Source of the DNA: Oxalobacteraceae bacterium OTU3CINTB1
GTDB taxonomy: Bacteria > Pseudomonadota > Gammaproteobacteria > Burkholderiales > Burkholderiaceae_D
Assembly (NCBI GenBank): GCA_024123955.1
Contig: CP099652.1
Span: 2,108,001 to 2,172,000 of the forward strand
Length of the DNA: 64,000 nucleotides
Direction of reading: 5' to 3'
In this document: piece by piece, positions 25,538 to 35,976 of the stretch
Numbering within the stretch: the first letter of the stretch is position 1
How the letters are laid out: every line of letters starts with the position of its first letter
The notes under the pieces: model-generated
What the model was told of the DNA's origin: nothing
Database searches by the model: none
What the model saw: the letters and a program-made list of their open reading frames with translations, nothing else
Position numbers and translations under genes: made by a program

Positions 25538-27172
25538 ATGCAAGAGTTGAATCCAACGCAGATTGCCCAGCGTCTCGACCAGTTGACGGAACTCAGCGTT
25601 GCGCTGGGCGGCACCCACGACACCGATGCGCTGCTGGAGCGTATCCTGATTGTCGCCAAAAGCATGACCAACGCCGACGGCGGCACCCTGTACCGGCCCA
25701 GCGCGGACAAGCGCTTTCTCGATTTCAATATCCTGTGGAACGACAGCCTTGGCATCCGCCAGGGCGGCGGCGACGGCGAGCCGGTCACCGCGCCGCCGAT
25801 TGCGTTGTACGACGACGGTGGCGGAAAGAACCTGGCCTCGGTGGCGGCGTACGCGGCCCATTTCGGCGTCTCGGTCAATATCGAGGACGTCTACCAGGCG
25901 GACGTCTTCAACTTTTCCGGCATGGTCGATTTCGACCGCCAGCGCAACTACCATTCGCAATCGTTCCTGACGGTGCCGATGAGCGACCATGAGGGCGAGC
26001 TGGTCGGCGTGCTGCAACTGATCAACGCGCTTGACACCGAAACCGGCGCCATCCGCGCGTTCTCGCCCACCGACCAGCGCTTCATCGAGGCGCTGGCCGC
26101 GCAGGCGGCGGTGGCGCTGACGCACCAGCGCCTGATCCGCCAGCTCGAGGAGCTGCTCGAAGCGCTGGTCAACCTGATCAACATCGGCATCGACGAAAAA
26201 TCGCCCTACACGGGGCGCCATTGCCAGTTCGTGCCGGAGCTGACGATGATGCTGGCCGAGGCCGTGCACGCCACCGAGACCGGCCCCATGGCCGGCTTCC
26301 GCATGACCGACGCCGACCGCAAGGAACTGTGGCTGGCCGGCCTGCTGCACGATTGCGGCAAGATCACCACGCCGGTGCACGTGGTCGACAAGGCCACCAA
26401 GCTCGAGACCATCAGCGACCGCATCACCACCATCGACACCCGCTTCGAGGTGCTGCTGCGCGACGCCGAGATCGCCGCGCTGAAGCAAAAGCTGGCCGCC
26501 GGCGGCGCCGCCGATCCCGCGCGGCTGGCCGCGATCGACGCCGAGCTGGCGCGCCGCCAGGCCATGCTGCGCGACGAGCGCGATTTCATCCGCTTCGCCA
26601 ACGTCGGCGCCGAGGCCATGTCGGCCGCGCACCAGCAGCGCGTGCGCGAGATCGCCGCGCGCCGCTGGACCGGGCCGGACGGCATCGACAGCGATTTCCT
26701 CGACGCCGACGAGGTGCAGAACCTGACCATCCGCTCCGGCACCCTGACCGAGGCCGAGCGCAAGATCATCAACAACCACATCGTCGTGACGATCCGCATG
26801 CTCGAGGCGCTGCCGTGGCCCAAGCACCTCAAGAACGTGCCGGAGTACGCCGGCGGCCACCACGAGCGCATGGACGGCAAGGGCTATCCGCGCGGCCTGA
26901 CCGGCGACCGGATGTCGGTGCAGGCGCGCCTGATGGCGATCGCCGATATCTTCGAGGCGCTCACGGCCAAGGACCGTCCGTATAAAAAGGGTAAGATGCT
27001 GTCGGAGTCGCTGCGCATCCTCGGCCAGTTCTCGCTCAACGGCCACATCGACCCGCACCTGTTCGACATTTTCATTCGCAGCAAGATCTACCTGGACTTC
27101 GCCCGCCGCAACATGGACGAGAAGCAGATCGACGTCATCGACGAAGCGCGGATTCCCGGCTACACGCCTTAG
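25538..27172 (+). CDS. GAF and HD-GYP domain signalling phosphodiesterase
   Basis: A 544-residue cytoplasmic protein. A GAF sensor occupies about residues 20-190 (ILIVAKSMTNADGGTLYR to QAAVALTHQRL). The HD-GYP domain has LLHDCGKITTP near residues 269-279 and the GYP signature GGHHERMDGKGYPRGLTG near 437-455. These proteins hydrolyse cyclic di-GMP. An insert of roughly 100 residues, partly coiled (RDAEIAALKQKLA to FIRFANVGAEAM), separates the HD and GYP parts, longer than in classical HD-GYP domains. The start at 25538 is chosen because the preceding open frame overlaps the promoter region. The cyclase gene follows 23 bases later. Confidence 0.9.
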   Translation: MQELNPTQIAQRLDQLTELSVALGGTHDTDALLERILIVAKSMTNADGGTLYRPSADKRFLDFNILWNDSLGIRQGGGDGEPVTAPPIALYDDGGGKNLASVAAYAAHFGVSVNIEDVYQADVFNFSGMVDFDRQRNYHSQSFLTVPMSDHEGELVGVLQLINALDTETGAIRAFSPTDQRFIEALAAQAAVALTHQRLIRQLEELLEALVNLINIGIDEKSPYTGRHCQFVPELTMMLAEAVHATETGPMAGFRMTDADRKELWLAGLLHDCGKITTPVHVVDKATKLETISDRITTIDTRFEVLLRDAEIAALKQKLAAGGAADPARLAAIDAELARRQAMLRDERDFIRFANVGAEAMSAAHQQRVREIAARRWTGPDGIDSDFLDADEVQNLTIRSGTLTEAERKIINNHIVVTIRMLEALPWPKHLKNVPEYAGGHHERMDGKGYPRGLTGDRMSVQARLMAIADIFEALTAKDRPYKKGKMLSESLRILGQFSLNGHIDPHLFDIFIRSKIYLDFARRNMDEKQIDVIDEARIPGYTP

Positions 27173-27195
27173 CCATTTCGCCTGAAGGAGCGCCC

Positions 27196-29469
27196 GTGCC
27201 ACTGTGGAGCCGTTGGGCCAAAACGCTGCGCAAGTACGCTCCGCGCTGGCTGCCGGGCATGCTCATCACCGCGCTTGGCGCGGCCTATGCGCTGGGCTGG
27301 TACGACAACGGCACCGTCGCCCGCCTCGACAGCCTGATCGCCGGCGAGCGCATGAAGCTGCAGGCGCCGGTGCTCGACCCGCGCATCGTCATCGTCGACA
27401 TCGACGGCAAGGCGCTGACCGAATTCGGCCGCTTCCCGTGGAGCCGCGACATCCAGGCGCGGCTGGTCTCCCGGCTGACCCGCCATTACAAGGTGGGCGC
27501 GGTCGGCTACGATATCTCCTTTCCCGAGCCGGACACCAGTTCCGGTTACGGCGTGCTGGAAAAACTGTCGGCGGGGGAGCTGAAGGACGTGCCGGCGCTG
27601 CGCCAACGGCTCGAACAACTGCGCCCGGCGATGGACTACGACGGCCTGTTCGCCGCCGCGCTGCAAGGCCAGCCGGTGGTGCTCGGCTTTAACCTGTCGC
27701 CGGACCAGGTCAAGGGCGCGCTGCCGGCGCCGCTGTTTACCGAGCAGGATTTGAACGGCCGCGAACTGCTGGCCTATTCGGCCGACGGCTACGAGGCCAA
27801 CGTCGCGCCGCTGGCGCGCGCGGCCGCCGGCGCCGGCAGCTTCTCGGTGGTCACCGATCCGGACGGCATCGTCCGCACCGCCGGCCTGATCCAGCAGGTC
27901 GGCGCCGGTTACTATCCGTCGCTGTCGCTGGCCACGGCCGCCGTGTACCTGAAGGCGCGCGCCATCAAACCCTACCTCGACCGCGCGGTCGAGCGCATGT
28001 CGCAAAGCCAGCAGGCCAGCGGCGGCTACGATTTCCTGTCGCTGTTCCTGCCCGGCGGCCAGCGCCTGATCCCGGTGGGCGAGGCGATGACGACGGTGAT
28101 CCAGTTCCGCGGCGGCGGCGGGCCGCGCGGCGGCGCCTTCCGCTACGTGTCGGCGGCCGACGTGCTGGCCGGGCGCGCCCCGGCCGCTCTGCTCAAGGGC
28201 GCGGTGGTGCTGATCGGCACCACCGCGCCGGGCCTGGTCGACCTGCGGGCCACGCCCGTCAACCCCGAGTTCCCCGGCGTCGAAATCCACGCCAACATCA
28301 TCAAGTCCATCCTCGACGACCAGTTCAAGGCGCGGCCGTTCTACGCCATCGTGCTGGAGGCGGGGCTGATCGTGCTGGCCGGCCTGGCGCTGACGTTCGC
28401 GCTGCCGGCGCTGGCGCCGTTGCAGGCCATCCTGCTGGGCGCTGCCGCGCTGGGCGCCAGCATCGGCCTCAACTACTACCTGTACAGCGCGCGCGACCTG
28501 CTGTTCCAGCTGGCGATGCAGCTCATCGTCATTGCCGCCATCTTTGTCTTCAACGTGGCGTGGGGCTACTTCTTCGAGGTGCGCAAGGGCAGGGCGCTGG
28601 TGTCGCGCTTCGGCGAATATGTCGCGCCCGAGCTGGTGGCCGAGATGGCCGCCAATCCCGAACAATACAATATGGACGGCGAAAGCCGCGAGCTGACGGT
28701 GCTGTTCGTCGACGTGCGCGGCTTCACCACCATCTCCGAGGGCCTGACGCCGAAGGCGCTGCGCGAATACATCAACCTGTACCTGACGGCGATGTCCGAG
28801 GACATCCGCGACAGTCATCGCGGCACGCTCGACAAATACATCGGCGACGCCGTCATGGCGTTCTGGGGCGCGCCGGTGGCCTTCGCCGACCACGCCCGCC
28901 GCGCCGTCGCCACCTCGCTGCTGATGCAGGCCAGCGCGCAGCGCCTCAACGACGATTTCATCGCGCGCGGCTGGCCGCCGCTGAAAATCGGCATCGGCCT
29001 GAACACCGGCCTGATGCACGTGGGCGACATGGGCTCCAAGATCCGCCGCGCCTATACCGTCATGGGCGACGCGGTCAATCTCGGCGCCCGGCTCGAGGGC
29101 ATCACCAAGGTCTACGGCGTCGGCATCGCGGTCGGCGCGGCCACCCGCGCGGCCGCGCCGGAGTTCGCCTACCGTGAGCTGGACCTGGTGCGCGTCAAGG
29201 GCAAGCGCGAGCCGGTCGCCATTTTCGAGCCGCTGGCGCCCGCCGGCGGGCTGGACGCGGCCACCGCCGCCGGACTGGCGCGCTGGCACGAGGCGCTGGC
29301 CGCCGTGCGGGCGCAACAGTGGGATAGAGCCATGTCAATAATTTCCGAGTTGCATGATCTATACCCGGATCACCGCCTGTACTCGTTATACACTGAACGC
29401 ATCGCCTATTACCGGGTCCATCCGCCGGGCGACGACTGGGACGGCGTCACAACGTTCGAGACGAAGTAG
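27196..29469 (+). CDS. CHASE2-domain adenylate cyclase
   Basis: A 757-residue membrane sensor. TM1 is at about residues 18-35, a periplasmic CHASE2 domain follows to about residue 375 (RIVIVDIDGKALTEFGRFPW is its hallmark start), then three membrane helices (about 377-460). The class III cyclase domain is at about 496-675: metal-binding Asp residues in LFVDVRGFTTI and KYIGDAVMAFW, and GLNTGLMHVGDMGS. The Lys of DKYIGD and the Thr of YTVMGDAVN are the residues that select ATP in bacterial cyclases. GTG start at 27196 with GAAGGAG upstream. It lies directly before the two-partner secretion genes, whose FecR protein completes a recurrent CHASE2/FecR set. Confidence 0.93.
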   Translation: MPLWSRWAKTLRKYAPRWLPGMLITALGAAYALGWYDNGTVARLDSLIAGERMKLQAPVLDPRIVIVDIDGKALTEFGRFPWSRDIQARLVSRLTRHYKVGAVGYDISFPEPDTSSGYGVLEKLSAGELKDVPALRQRLEQLRPAMDYDGLFAAALQGQPVVLGFNLSPDQVKGALPAPLFTEQDLNGRELLAYSADGYEANVAPLARAAAGAGSFSVVTDPDGIVRTAGLIQQVGAGYYPSLSLATAAVYLKARAIKPYLDRAVERMSQSQQASGGYDFLSLFLPGGQRLIPVGEAMTTVIQFRGGGGPRGGAFRYVSAADVLAGRAPAALLKGAVVLIGTTAPGLVDLRATPVNPEFPGVEIHANIIKSILDDQFKARPFYAIVLEAGLIVLAGLALTFALPALAPLQAILLGAAALGASIGLNYYLYSARDLLFQLAMQLIVIAAIFVFNVAWGYFFEVRKGRALVSRFGEYVAPELVAEMAANPEQYNMDGESRELTVLFVDVRGFTTISEGLTPKALREYINLYLTAMSEDIRDSHRGTLDKYIGDAVMAFWGAPVAFADHARRAVATSLLMQASAQRLNDDFIARGWPPLKIGIGLNTGLMHVGDMGSKIRRAYTVMGDAVNLGARLEGITKVYGVGIAVGAATRAAAPEFAYRELDLVRVKGKREPVAIFEPLAPAGGLDAATAAGLARWHEALAAVRAQQWDRAMSIISELHDLYPDHRLYSLYTERIAYYRVHPPGDDWDGVTTFETK

Positions 29470-29754
29470 TGCTATAAATGCAATAATAATGCGCTTGCAA
29501 TGATCGTCCCCGCTGAGCGTCGCGCCATGCCACAGAAAGCGAGAAATACATGCTTATTAGCAAAAAAATGCCGGCGCCAAGTCCAAACCCGACTAAACTT
29601 CTAGTAATATTTGTTTCCTTCCGGATATTTCTCGGCGGGCTCCGCATGCCAGTTGGTTTTGATGTTCACCGTTCGATCCATCCATGACTTACCCGCCCAC
29701 GGCGTCGTCACCGGCGCGGTGGGCTGACGACCAGCCCCGATAGAGGATGCCTTC

Positions 29755-32700
29755 ATGACAGCAGATCTTGATTGCCAACGCCAGCGCCAACTTGTGCGCG
29801 CCGGCGCGCCGCTGCGGCGCGGGTTGCGGCGCAAGCTGCTGTCCGTCCTGGTGGCGGCCTGTTATGGCGGCGCGGCGCAGGTTCACGCCGCCCCCGTCAA
29901 TCCGACCGTCGTGGCGGGCCAGGCCAGCTTCAATTTCCAGGGCAAGACGTATTCCATCACCAATACGCCCGGCGCCATCATCAACTGGCAGGGCTTCTCG
30001 CTCGGCGCCGACGAGGTGGCGCGTTTCATCCAGCAAAGCGCCGACAGCAAGGTCCTGAACCGCATCACCGGCCAGGACCCCAGCGTCATCCTGGGCTCGC
30101 TGCAATCGAATGGCAAGGTGTTCCTGATCAACCCGAACGGCGTGCTGTTCGGCGCCGGCTCGCGGGTCGACGTCAACGGCCTGGTCGCCTCGAGCCTGGC
30201 GATCTCCAACGCCGACTTCCTGGCCGGCAAAAACACCTTCGCCGGCGGCGCCAACGCGGGCAGGGTCGTCAACCAGGGCGCGATCACCACGCCGGGCGGC
30301 GGCCAGATCTTCCTGATCGCACCGTCGGTGGAAAACAGCGGCATCATTTCGTCGCCCAACGGCGACGTGGTGCTGGCGGCCGGCCACAGCGTGCAATTGT
30401 TCGATTCGCGCGATCCCAACGTGCAGGTGGTGGTGTCGTCGCCGGCCGACCAGGCGCTCAACCTCGGCAGCATCGTCGCCCAGGGCGGGCGCGTAGGCGT
30501 GTACGGCGCGCTGGTCAACCAGCGCGGCGCCATCAACGCCGACAGCGCCGTGGTCGGCGCCAACGGCAAGATCCTCCTCAAGTCCAGCCGCACCACCTTG
30601 CTCGAGGCGGGCAGCAGCACCAGCGCGCGCGGCGTGGCCGATGGCAAGTCGGGCGGCAACCTCAACACCGGCGGCGACATCGTGCTGCTGGGCGCGCAGG
30701 TCGGCCTGACCGGCAATGCCGTGGTCGACGCCAGTGGCGGCGCCGGCGGCGGCACGGTGCTGGTCGGCGGCGATTATCAGGGACGGGGCGACGGCAACAC
30801 CGCGGCGCTGCCGAACGCGCAGCAAACCTATGTGGGCAGGGACAGCGTGATCAAGGCCGACGCCACCGGCCTGGGCGACGGCGGCAAGGTCATCGTCTGG
30901 AGCGACCGGGCCACGCAGGTGTACGGCGCCATTTCCGCGCGCGGCGGCGCGGCCGGCGGCAACGGCGGCTTCGTCGAAACCTCCGGCCATTATCTGGACA
31001 TGCAGGGCAGGGTCGACACGCGCGCGCCGAAGGGCGCGACCGGCCGGCTGCTGCTGGACCCGAGCGACATCTACATCGCCAGCGACCTTGGCACCGCCAC
31101 GGCCGCCGGCATGACGGGCGCCGTTTCGTGGAACACGCCGCCGAACAATAGCGGCGTGTTCCTGGAAACGGCGGCCGTGGCCGATTCGCTGCTGCTGACC
31201 AGCACCTTGCAGGGCGCGCTGGCGACCACCGACGTCACCGTCAGCACCGCCAACAGCGCCGGCACCGGCAGCGGCAAGATCAGCGTGCTCAGTCCCGTCA
31301 CGTGGACCTCGACCCACGGCCTGACCCTGAACGCCGACGCCGGCATCGAGTTGAAGGCGTCGATCGACGGCGCCAACGCCTCGCTGCGCCTGAACGCGGG
31401 CGGCGACATCACACTCGCACAGCCGATCTCCATTTCCGGTGACCTGACCCTGAACGCCGCCAACAATATCGTCGCGCCACACGCCGTCTTCGTCGGCGGT
31501 ACTTTCACGCTCGCGGGCGGCAAGTGGAAGCAGACCGGCGCCTTGCCCGCCTTCGCCGCCCGCGATTTCCGGCTCGACGGCGGCACCTTCGTGCGCGCCA
31601 CGAGCGGCGACGGCAGCGCGGCCACGCCGTATCTGCTCGACGACATCTACGGCTTGCAGGGCGCCGGCGGCTTGCCGGCGTCGACATGGTTCAGCATCAA
31701 CAAGGACATCGAGGCCGGCGGCACGGCCTACTGGAACGCGGGCCAGGGCTTCGCGCCGCTCGCCAACACCGATTATCCGTATGCCGGCACGTTCAACGGC
31801 AACGGCTACAAGATCAACGACCTGAGCATTAACCGCGCCGGGTCCAACAACGTCGGCCTGTTCTCGGTGCTGGGCGGCGGCACCATCAAAAATCTCAGCC
31901 TGGCCGATGGCAGCGTGCGCGGCGGCGTCAACGTCGGTGGCCTGGTCGGCAGCGTCGTTGCCGGCGCCGGCGGCATCATCGACAACGTCGGCTCGTCCGC
32001 CGCCGTCACCGGCGTGACCAACGTCGGCGGCGTGGTCGGCGACAACGGCGCGGCGCTCAGCAACGCCGCCGCCAGCGGCGCCATCACCGGACTGGCCGGC
32101 GCCAACGCCGCCAATATCGGCGGCCTGGCCGGCCGCAACCTCGGCGCCATCAGCGCCTCGTCGGCCAGCGGCGAGGTCAATACGACCGGCTTCGGCTACG
32201 CCGGCGGTTTGGTCGGCAGCAACGCCAACGACGGCAGCCGCGTCGGCAGCATCACCACCTCGCACGCCAGCGGCAACGTGACGTCGACCGGCGAGATCGT
32301 CGGCGGCCTGGTGGGCGACAACAACGGCGGCGTCATCGGCATCGCCTACGCCACCGGCAATGTGCAGGGCGGGCGAAACGTCGGCGGCCTGGCCGGCCGC
32401 AACAACCTCCTCAACGGGACCGGCGGCAGCATCGCCAACGTCTACGCCAGCGGCAATGTCAGCGGCAATTTGCTGGACTATAACCTGAGCCACGCCAACA
32501 TCGGCGGGCTGCTGGGCGAGCTGTTCTCGGGCACGGTCAGCAACGGCTACAGCAGCGGCATTGTCAGCGACAGCGGGTTCTCCGGTGTCGGCGCCATGGT
32601 CGGGACTTTGGGCACGGGCAGCATGAGCAACGGCTACTTCAACGCCGATACGGCCGGCCTGCCTTATGACAGCGCCGGCATCGGGCTGACCGGCAAGCAG

Positions 32701-35700
32701 AACCGTCAGCAATCGAATTACGCCGGCTTCGACTTTTCCACCATCTGGCGCAATTACGACGGCCACACCGCGCCGATGCTCAAAAGTTTCCTGACTCCGA
32801 AAACGATCGCGGTCAGCGGCGGCGGCAGCGGCGTCACCAAGACCTACGACGGCGCCTCCGCCGCGTTCGCCGGCAGCGCCACCGGCGTGGTCGCGGGCAT
32901 CAACGGCACCCTGGGCTACGACGGCGCCGTCAATGTCGGCAGCTACGACCTGGGCGGCCTGTGGTCGACCCAATACGACATCACCTACACCGGCGCCAGT
33001 CCGCGCCTGGTCATCCAGCCGCGCACGGTAACGGCCACCGTCACCGGCACCAAGACCTATGACGGCGTCGCCTATATGGAGCAAGCGGCGACCTACAGCT
33101 TCGGCAACCTGGTCGGCGGCGACACCTTGGGCGTCTCCGGGCTGGTCAGCTTCAGCGACAAGAACGCCGGCAGCGGCAAGGCGATGAGCGTGGCCAATCC
33201 CACCCTCACCAACAATGACTTCGGCAACTATGTGCTGGGCGGCGCCGTCGGTGGCAGCGGCAGCATCACCAAGGCATCGCTGGCGCTGTCGGGCCTGAGC
33301 GCCGTGTCGCGCCAGTACGACGGCACCTCCGCGGCACTGGTCGTCGGCATTGCGTCGGTGACCGGCATCAACGGCGACGATGTCGCGCTGGCCGGCGTGG
33401 CCGGCGGGACCGCGACCTTCAACAACAAGAACGTCGGCACCAATAAACCGGTCACGGTCAACACCGGCGGCTTGAGCCTGACGGGGGCCGACGCCGCCAA
33501 CTATCTGCTGGTCGCGCCGTCGGACTTGAGTGCCGACATCACGCCGGCCACGCTGACGGCGTCCGGTTTTACGGCCAACAGCCGCGTCTACAACCTCGAC
33601 TACGACAGCGCGACGCAATCCTGGGGACGCCGCGCCACCCTCGGCAACGGCGTGCTGGGCGGCGTGATCGGCGGCGACCAGGTCGCCATCGGCGGCACCA
33701 GCGCCAGCTTCGCCAACAAGAACGTCGGGACCGGCAAGAGCGTGACGGTCCACGGCATCACCTTGAGCGGCGCCGACAGTGGCAACTACGTGGTGGGCAA
33801 CCTGCCGACCGGACTGACGGCCGACATCACGCCGGCCGCGCTGACGCTGACGCTGGCCCCGCGCGACTACAACAACAGCGCGGCGGGCACCCTGGCCGGC
33901 GCCACCCTGAGCGGCGTGCTGAGCACCCCCGGCGGCGCCGCCGACATCGTGTCGCCGGCGTCCAGCGGCGCCACGGCGAGTTACGTCGACAAGAACGCCG
34001 GCGCCGACAAGACGGTCACGTTGGGCGGCGCGCCCCTGTTCGGCTACGACGCCGGTAACTACATCGTGACGGCGGCCAAGGGTACCATCACGCCGCGCGC
34101 GCTGGCCACCTGGACGGCGACCGGCGGCGGCTTGTGGAGCGACGCCGCCAACTGGCAGGACGGCGTGGCGCCGTCGGCCGCCAACGTGCTGTCGGCGGCG
34201 CTGAACAACGCCGGCGGCATGGTCACCTACGACATCGGCGCCGGCGCCACCACGTTGACGTCGCTGCGCGCGAACGGGCAGGGCCTGAGCCTGACCGGTG
34301 GCGCGCTGACCCTGAACGGCACCGGCGCCGACGCCTCGTACGCCAATGGCGGCGGTCTGCTGCTGGGCGGCGGCGCGCTGGTGCTCAACGGCCACATGCA
34401 GATCAGCAATCTGGCGTTGAGCGGCGGTGTGCTGTCCGGCGCCGGCGGCGCCACCCAACTGGGCGTCGGCACCTTGTCGCAGAGCGGCGGCGCCATCGAT
34501 ATCGACGGCACGCTCACGGTGGGCAACGGCGGCGATATCGCCATCGGCAACGCGCGCGCGCAGGCCGGCATCACGCTCAATGCCGCGCAGGGCGGGATTA
34601 CCCAGACCGGCGCGCTGGTGACCGACAGCCTGCACGCGCTCGCGGCCAACGGCATCGCGCTGACCAACGCCGGCAATCAGGTCGGCGCCTTCGAGGCTAT
34701 CGTCAACGGCAACGGCAATATCGCGCTCAACAATACGGTGTCCAGCGGCGAGCTGGCGCTGGGCACCATCAGTACCAGCGGCAATATCATCATCGACAAC
34801 CACGGCGGCATCCACACCACCGGCGACATCGCCGGCGCCGGTGGCCTGGTGTCGATCACCGCGCACAGCCCGATCACGGTCAACAACGAGATCAGCGCCG
34901 TCAACATCGTGCTCGACGCCAGCAGCGACATCAGGCTGGCCAATACGTCGGCGCTGAACGCGGGCGGAGCGATCGGCCTGAGCGCCGGCGACGGCATCGT
35001 GCTGGGCGGCAGGTTGAGGGTGCCCTCGAGCGGACGCATCACCGCCACGGCCGCCAGGGGCGATATCACCTCCCTGGAGGGCACCAACATCAACAGCAAC
35101 GGCGCGCCGGTGACCTTGACCACCGTACAAGGTTCGATCGATGTGCCATCCCACATATTTGTCGGGCAGACGACGGCCACGCTGAATGACGGCGCCGCCG
35201 CTGCGGCGGCTGCCGCCGCCAAGGCCGCCGCCGATGCCGCCGCCAAGGCCGCCGCAGATGCCGCCGCCAAAGCCGCAGCCGACGCCGCCGCCAAAGCCGC
35301 AGCCGATGCCGCCGCCAAGGCCGCAGCCGATGCCGCCGCCAAAGCCGCAGCCGACGCCGCCGCCAAGGCCGCAGCCGACGCGGCAGCCGCCAAGGCTGCA
35401 GCCGACGCCGCAGCCGCGAAGGCCGCCGCCGACGCGGCCGCCAAAGCCGCAACCGACGCCGCCGCCAAATCGGACGCCGATGCGGCCGCCCAAGCCGCCG
35501 CCGACGCCGCGGCCAAGGCGGCAGCGGACGCCGCCGCCAAGGCAGCCGCCGATGCGGCCGCCGTGGTGGCGGCGACCCAGGGCCGTCCAGGCGAGCCGGT
35601 GGGGCAGGCGCTCAACGCCACGGTCAATGTGATCAATACGGTCGCCGCCACCCAGTCGCGGCCGGGAGGCACCGGCCGCGACACGGACCAGGCGTCCGAC

Positions 35701-35808
35701 ACCAAAAATGGCGGTACCGCGCCCGACAAGGAGCTGGCCGTCCGCAGCGGCGCCGCCGTCACGGCCGGCGAGAAGATCGACGTGGCCAAGAAAATGTATT
35801 GCAACTAA
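29755..35808 (+). CDS. Filamentous haemagglutinin-type exoprotein TpsA-1 with GLUG, YDG and Ala-rich regions
   Basis: A 2017-residue two-partner-secretion exoprotein. The signal segment ends near HAAPVNP (residue about 42). The TPS domain (about 45-300) has [16 protein letters not shown] and the [11 protein letters not shown] motif recognised by TpsB. A long beta-helix follows, with GLUG-type repeats (about 690-960; NVGGLVGS, IGGLAGRN) and YDG repeats (KTYDG near 1029 and 1100, QYDG near 1187). Residues 1814-1940 are an AAADAAAK repeat, probably a helical stalk. The protein ends KKMYCN. The TpsB partner is 168 bases downstream. The 285-base gap before the start holds no recognised gene. Confidence 0.9.
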   Translation: MTADLDCQRQRQLVRAGAPLRRGLRRKLLSVLVAACYGGAAQVHAAPVNPTVVAGQASFNFQGKTYSITNTPGAIINWQGFSLGADEVARFIQQSADSKVLNRITGQDPSVILGSLQSNGKVFLINPNGVLFGAGSRVDVNGLVASSLAISNADFLAGKNTFAGGANAGRVVNQGAITTPGGGQIFLIAPSVENSGIISSPNGDVVLAAGHSVQLFDSRDPNVQVVVSSPADQALNLGSIVAQGGRVGVYGALVNQRGAINADSAVVGANGKILLKSSRTTLLEAGSSTSARGVADGKSGGNLNTGGDIVLLGAQVGLTGNAVVDASGGAGGGTVLVGGDYQGRGDGNTAALPNAQQTYVGRDSVIKADATGLGDGGKVIVWSDRATQVYGAISARGGAAGGNGGFVETSGHYLDMQGRVDTRAPKGATGRLLLDPSDIYIASDLGTATAAGMTGAVSWNTPPNNSGVFLETAAVADSLLLTSTLQGALATTDVTVSTANSAGTGSGKISVLSPVTWTSTHGLTLNADAGIELKASIDGANASLRLNAGGDITLAQPISISGDLTLNAANNIVAPHAVFVGGTFTLAGGKWKQTGALPAFAARDFRLDGGTFVRATSGDGSAATPYLLDDIYGLQGAGGLPASTWFSINKDIEAGGTAYWNAGQGFAPLANTDYPYAGTFNGNGYKINDLSINRAGSNNVGLFSVLGGGTIKNLSLADGSVRGGVNVGGLVGSVVAGAGGIIDNVGSSAAVTGVTNVGGVVGDNGAALSNAAASGAITGLAGANAANIGGLAGRNLGAISASSASGEVNTTGFGYAGGLVGSNANDGSRVGSITTSHASGNVTSTGEIVGGLVGDNNGGVIGIAYATGNVQGGRNVGGLAGRNNLLNGTGGSIANVYASGNVSGNLLDYNLSHANIGGLLGELFSGTVSNGYSSGIVSDSGFSGVGAMVGTLGTGSMSNGYFNADTAGLPYDSAGIGLTGKQNRQQSNYAGFDFSTIWRNYDGHTAPMLKSFLTPKTIAVSGGGSGVTKTYDGASAAFAGSATGVVAGINGTLGYDGAVNVGSYDLGGLWSTQYDITYTGASPRLVIQPRTVTATVTGTKTYDGVAYMEQAATYSFGNLVGGDTLGVSGLVSFSDKNAGSGKAMSVANPTLTNNDFGNYVLGGAVGGSGSITKASLALSGLSAVSRQYDGTSAALVVGIASVTGINGDDVALAGVAGGTATFNNKNVGTNKPVTVNTGGLSLTGADAANYLLVAPSDLSADITPATLTASGFTANSRVYNLDYDSATQSWGRRATLGNGVLGGVIGGDQVAIGGTSASFANKNVGTGKSVTVHGITLSGADSGNYVVGNLPTGLTADITPAALTLTLAPRDYNNSAAGTLAGATLSGVLSTPGGAADIVSPASSGATASYVDKNAGADKTVTLGGAPLFGYDAGNYIVTAAKGTITPRALATWTATGGGLWSDAANWQDGVAPSAANVLSAALNNAGGMVTYDIGAGATTLTSLRANGQGLSLTGGALTLNGTGADASYANGGGLLLGGGALVLNGHMQISNLALSGGVLSGAGGATQLGVGTLSQSGGAIDIDGTLTVGNGGDIAIGNARAQAGITLNAAQGGITQTGALVTDSLHALAANGIALTNAGNQVGAFEAIVNGNGNIALNNTVSSGELALGTISTSGNIIIDNHGGIHTTGDIAGAGGLVSITAHSPITVNNEISAVNIVLDASSDIRLANTSALNAGGAIGLSAGDGIVLGGRLRVPSSGRITATAARGDITSLEGTNINSNGAPVTLTTVQGSIDVPSHIFVGQTTATLNDGAAAAAAAAAKAAADAAAKAAADAAAKAAADAAAKAAADAAAKAAADAAAKAAADAAAKAAADAAAAKAAADAAAAKAAADAAAKAATDAAAKSDADAAAQAAADAAAKAAADAAAKAAADAAAVVAATQGRPGEPVGQALNATVNVINTVAATQSRPGGTGRDTDQASDTKNGGTAPDKELAVRSGAAVTAGEKIDVAKKMYCN
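30022..30552 (+). repeat. Direct repeat A1 (TPS-domain coding DNA, pairs with 37840-38370)
   Basis: The 531 bases encoding the conserved TPS core of TpsA-1 align without gaps to 37840-38370 in TpsA-2 at a constant offset of 7818 and are nearly identical at DNA level. This could support recombination or gene conversion. Confidence 0.85.
35194..35574 (+). repeat. Alanine-rich coding repeat (AAADAAAK units)
   Basis: About 380 bases of degenerate 24-base units encoding AADAAAKA within TpsA-1 residues 1814-1940. Lys and Asp spaced every four residues favour a long charged helix. Such DNA is prone to slippage. Confidence 0.9.
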
Positions 35809-35976
35809 TGCGGCCTGAAATCCAACACCCGCCACGGTGATTTAACAGTTGATACTTGCAAATCAGCATCATTCTCTGGCCGAACATGTTAACATCGGGG
35901 TGGTAACCCAGTTGTGGCGTGTCGAACAATTAACATTTCCCGCGACTGACAGCGACAAAAATTCAAAGAGCCAATA

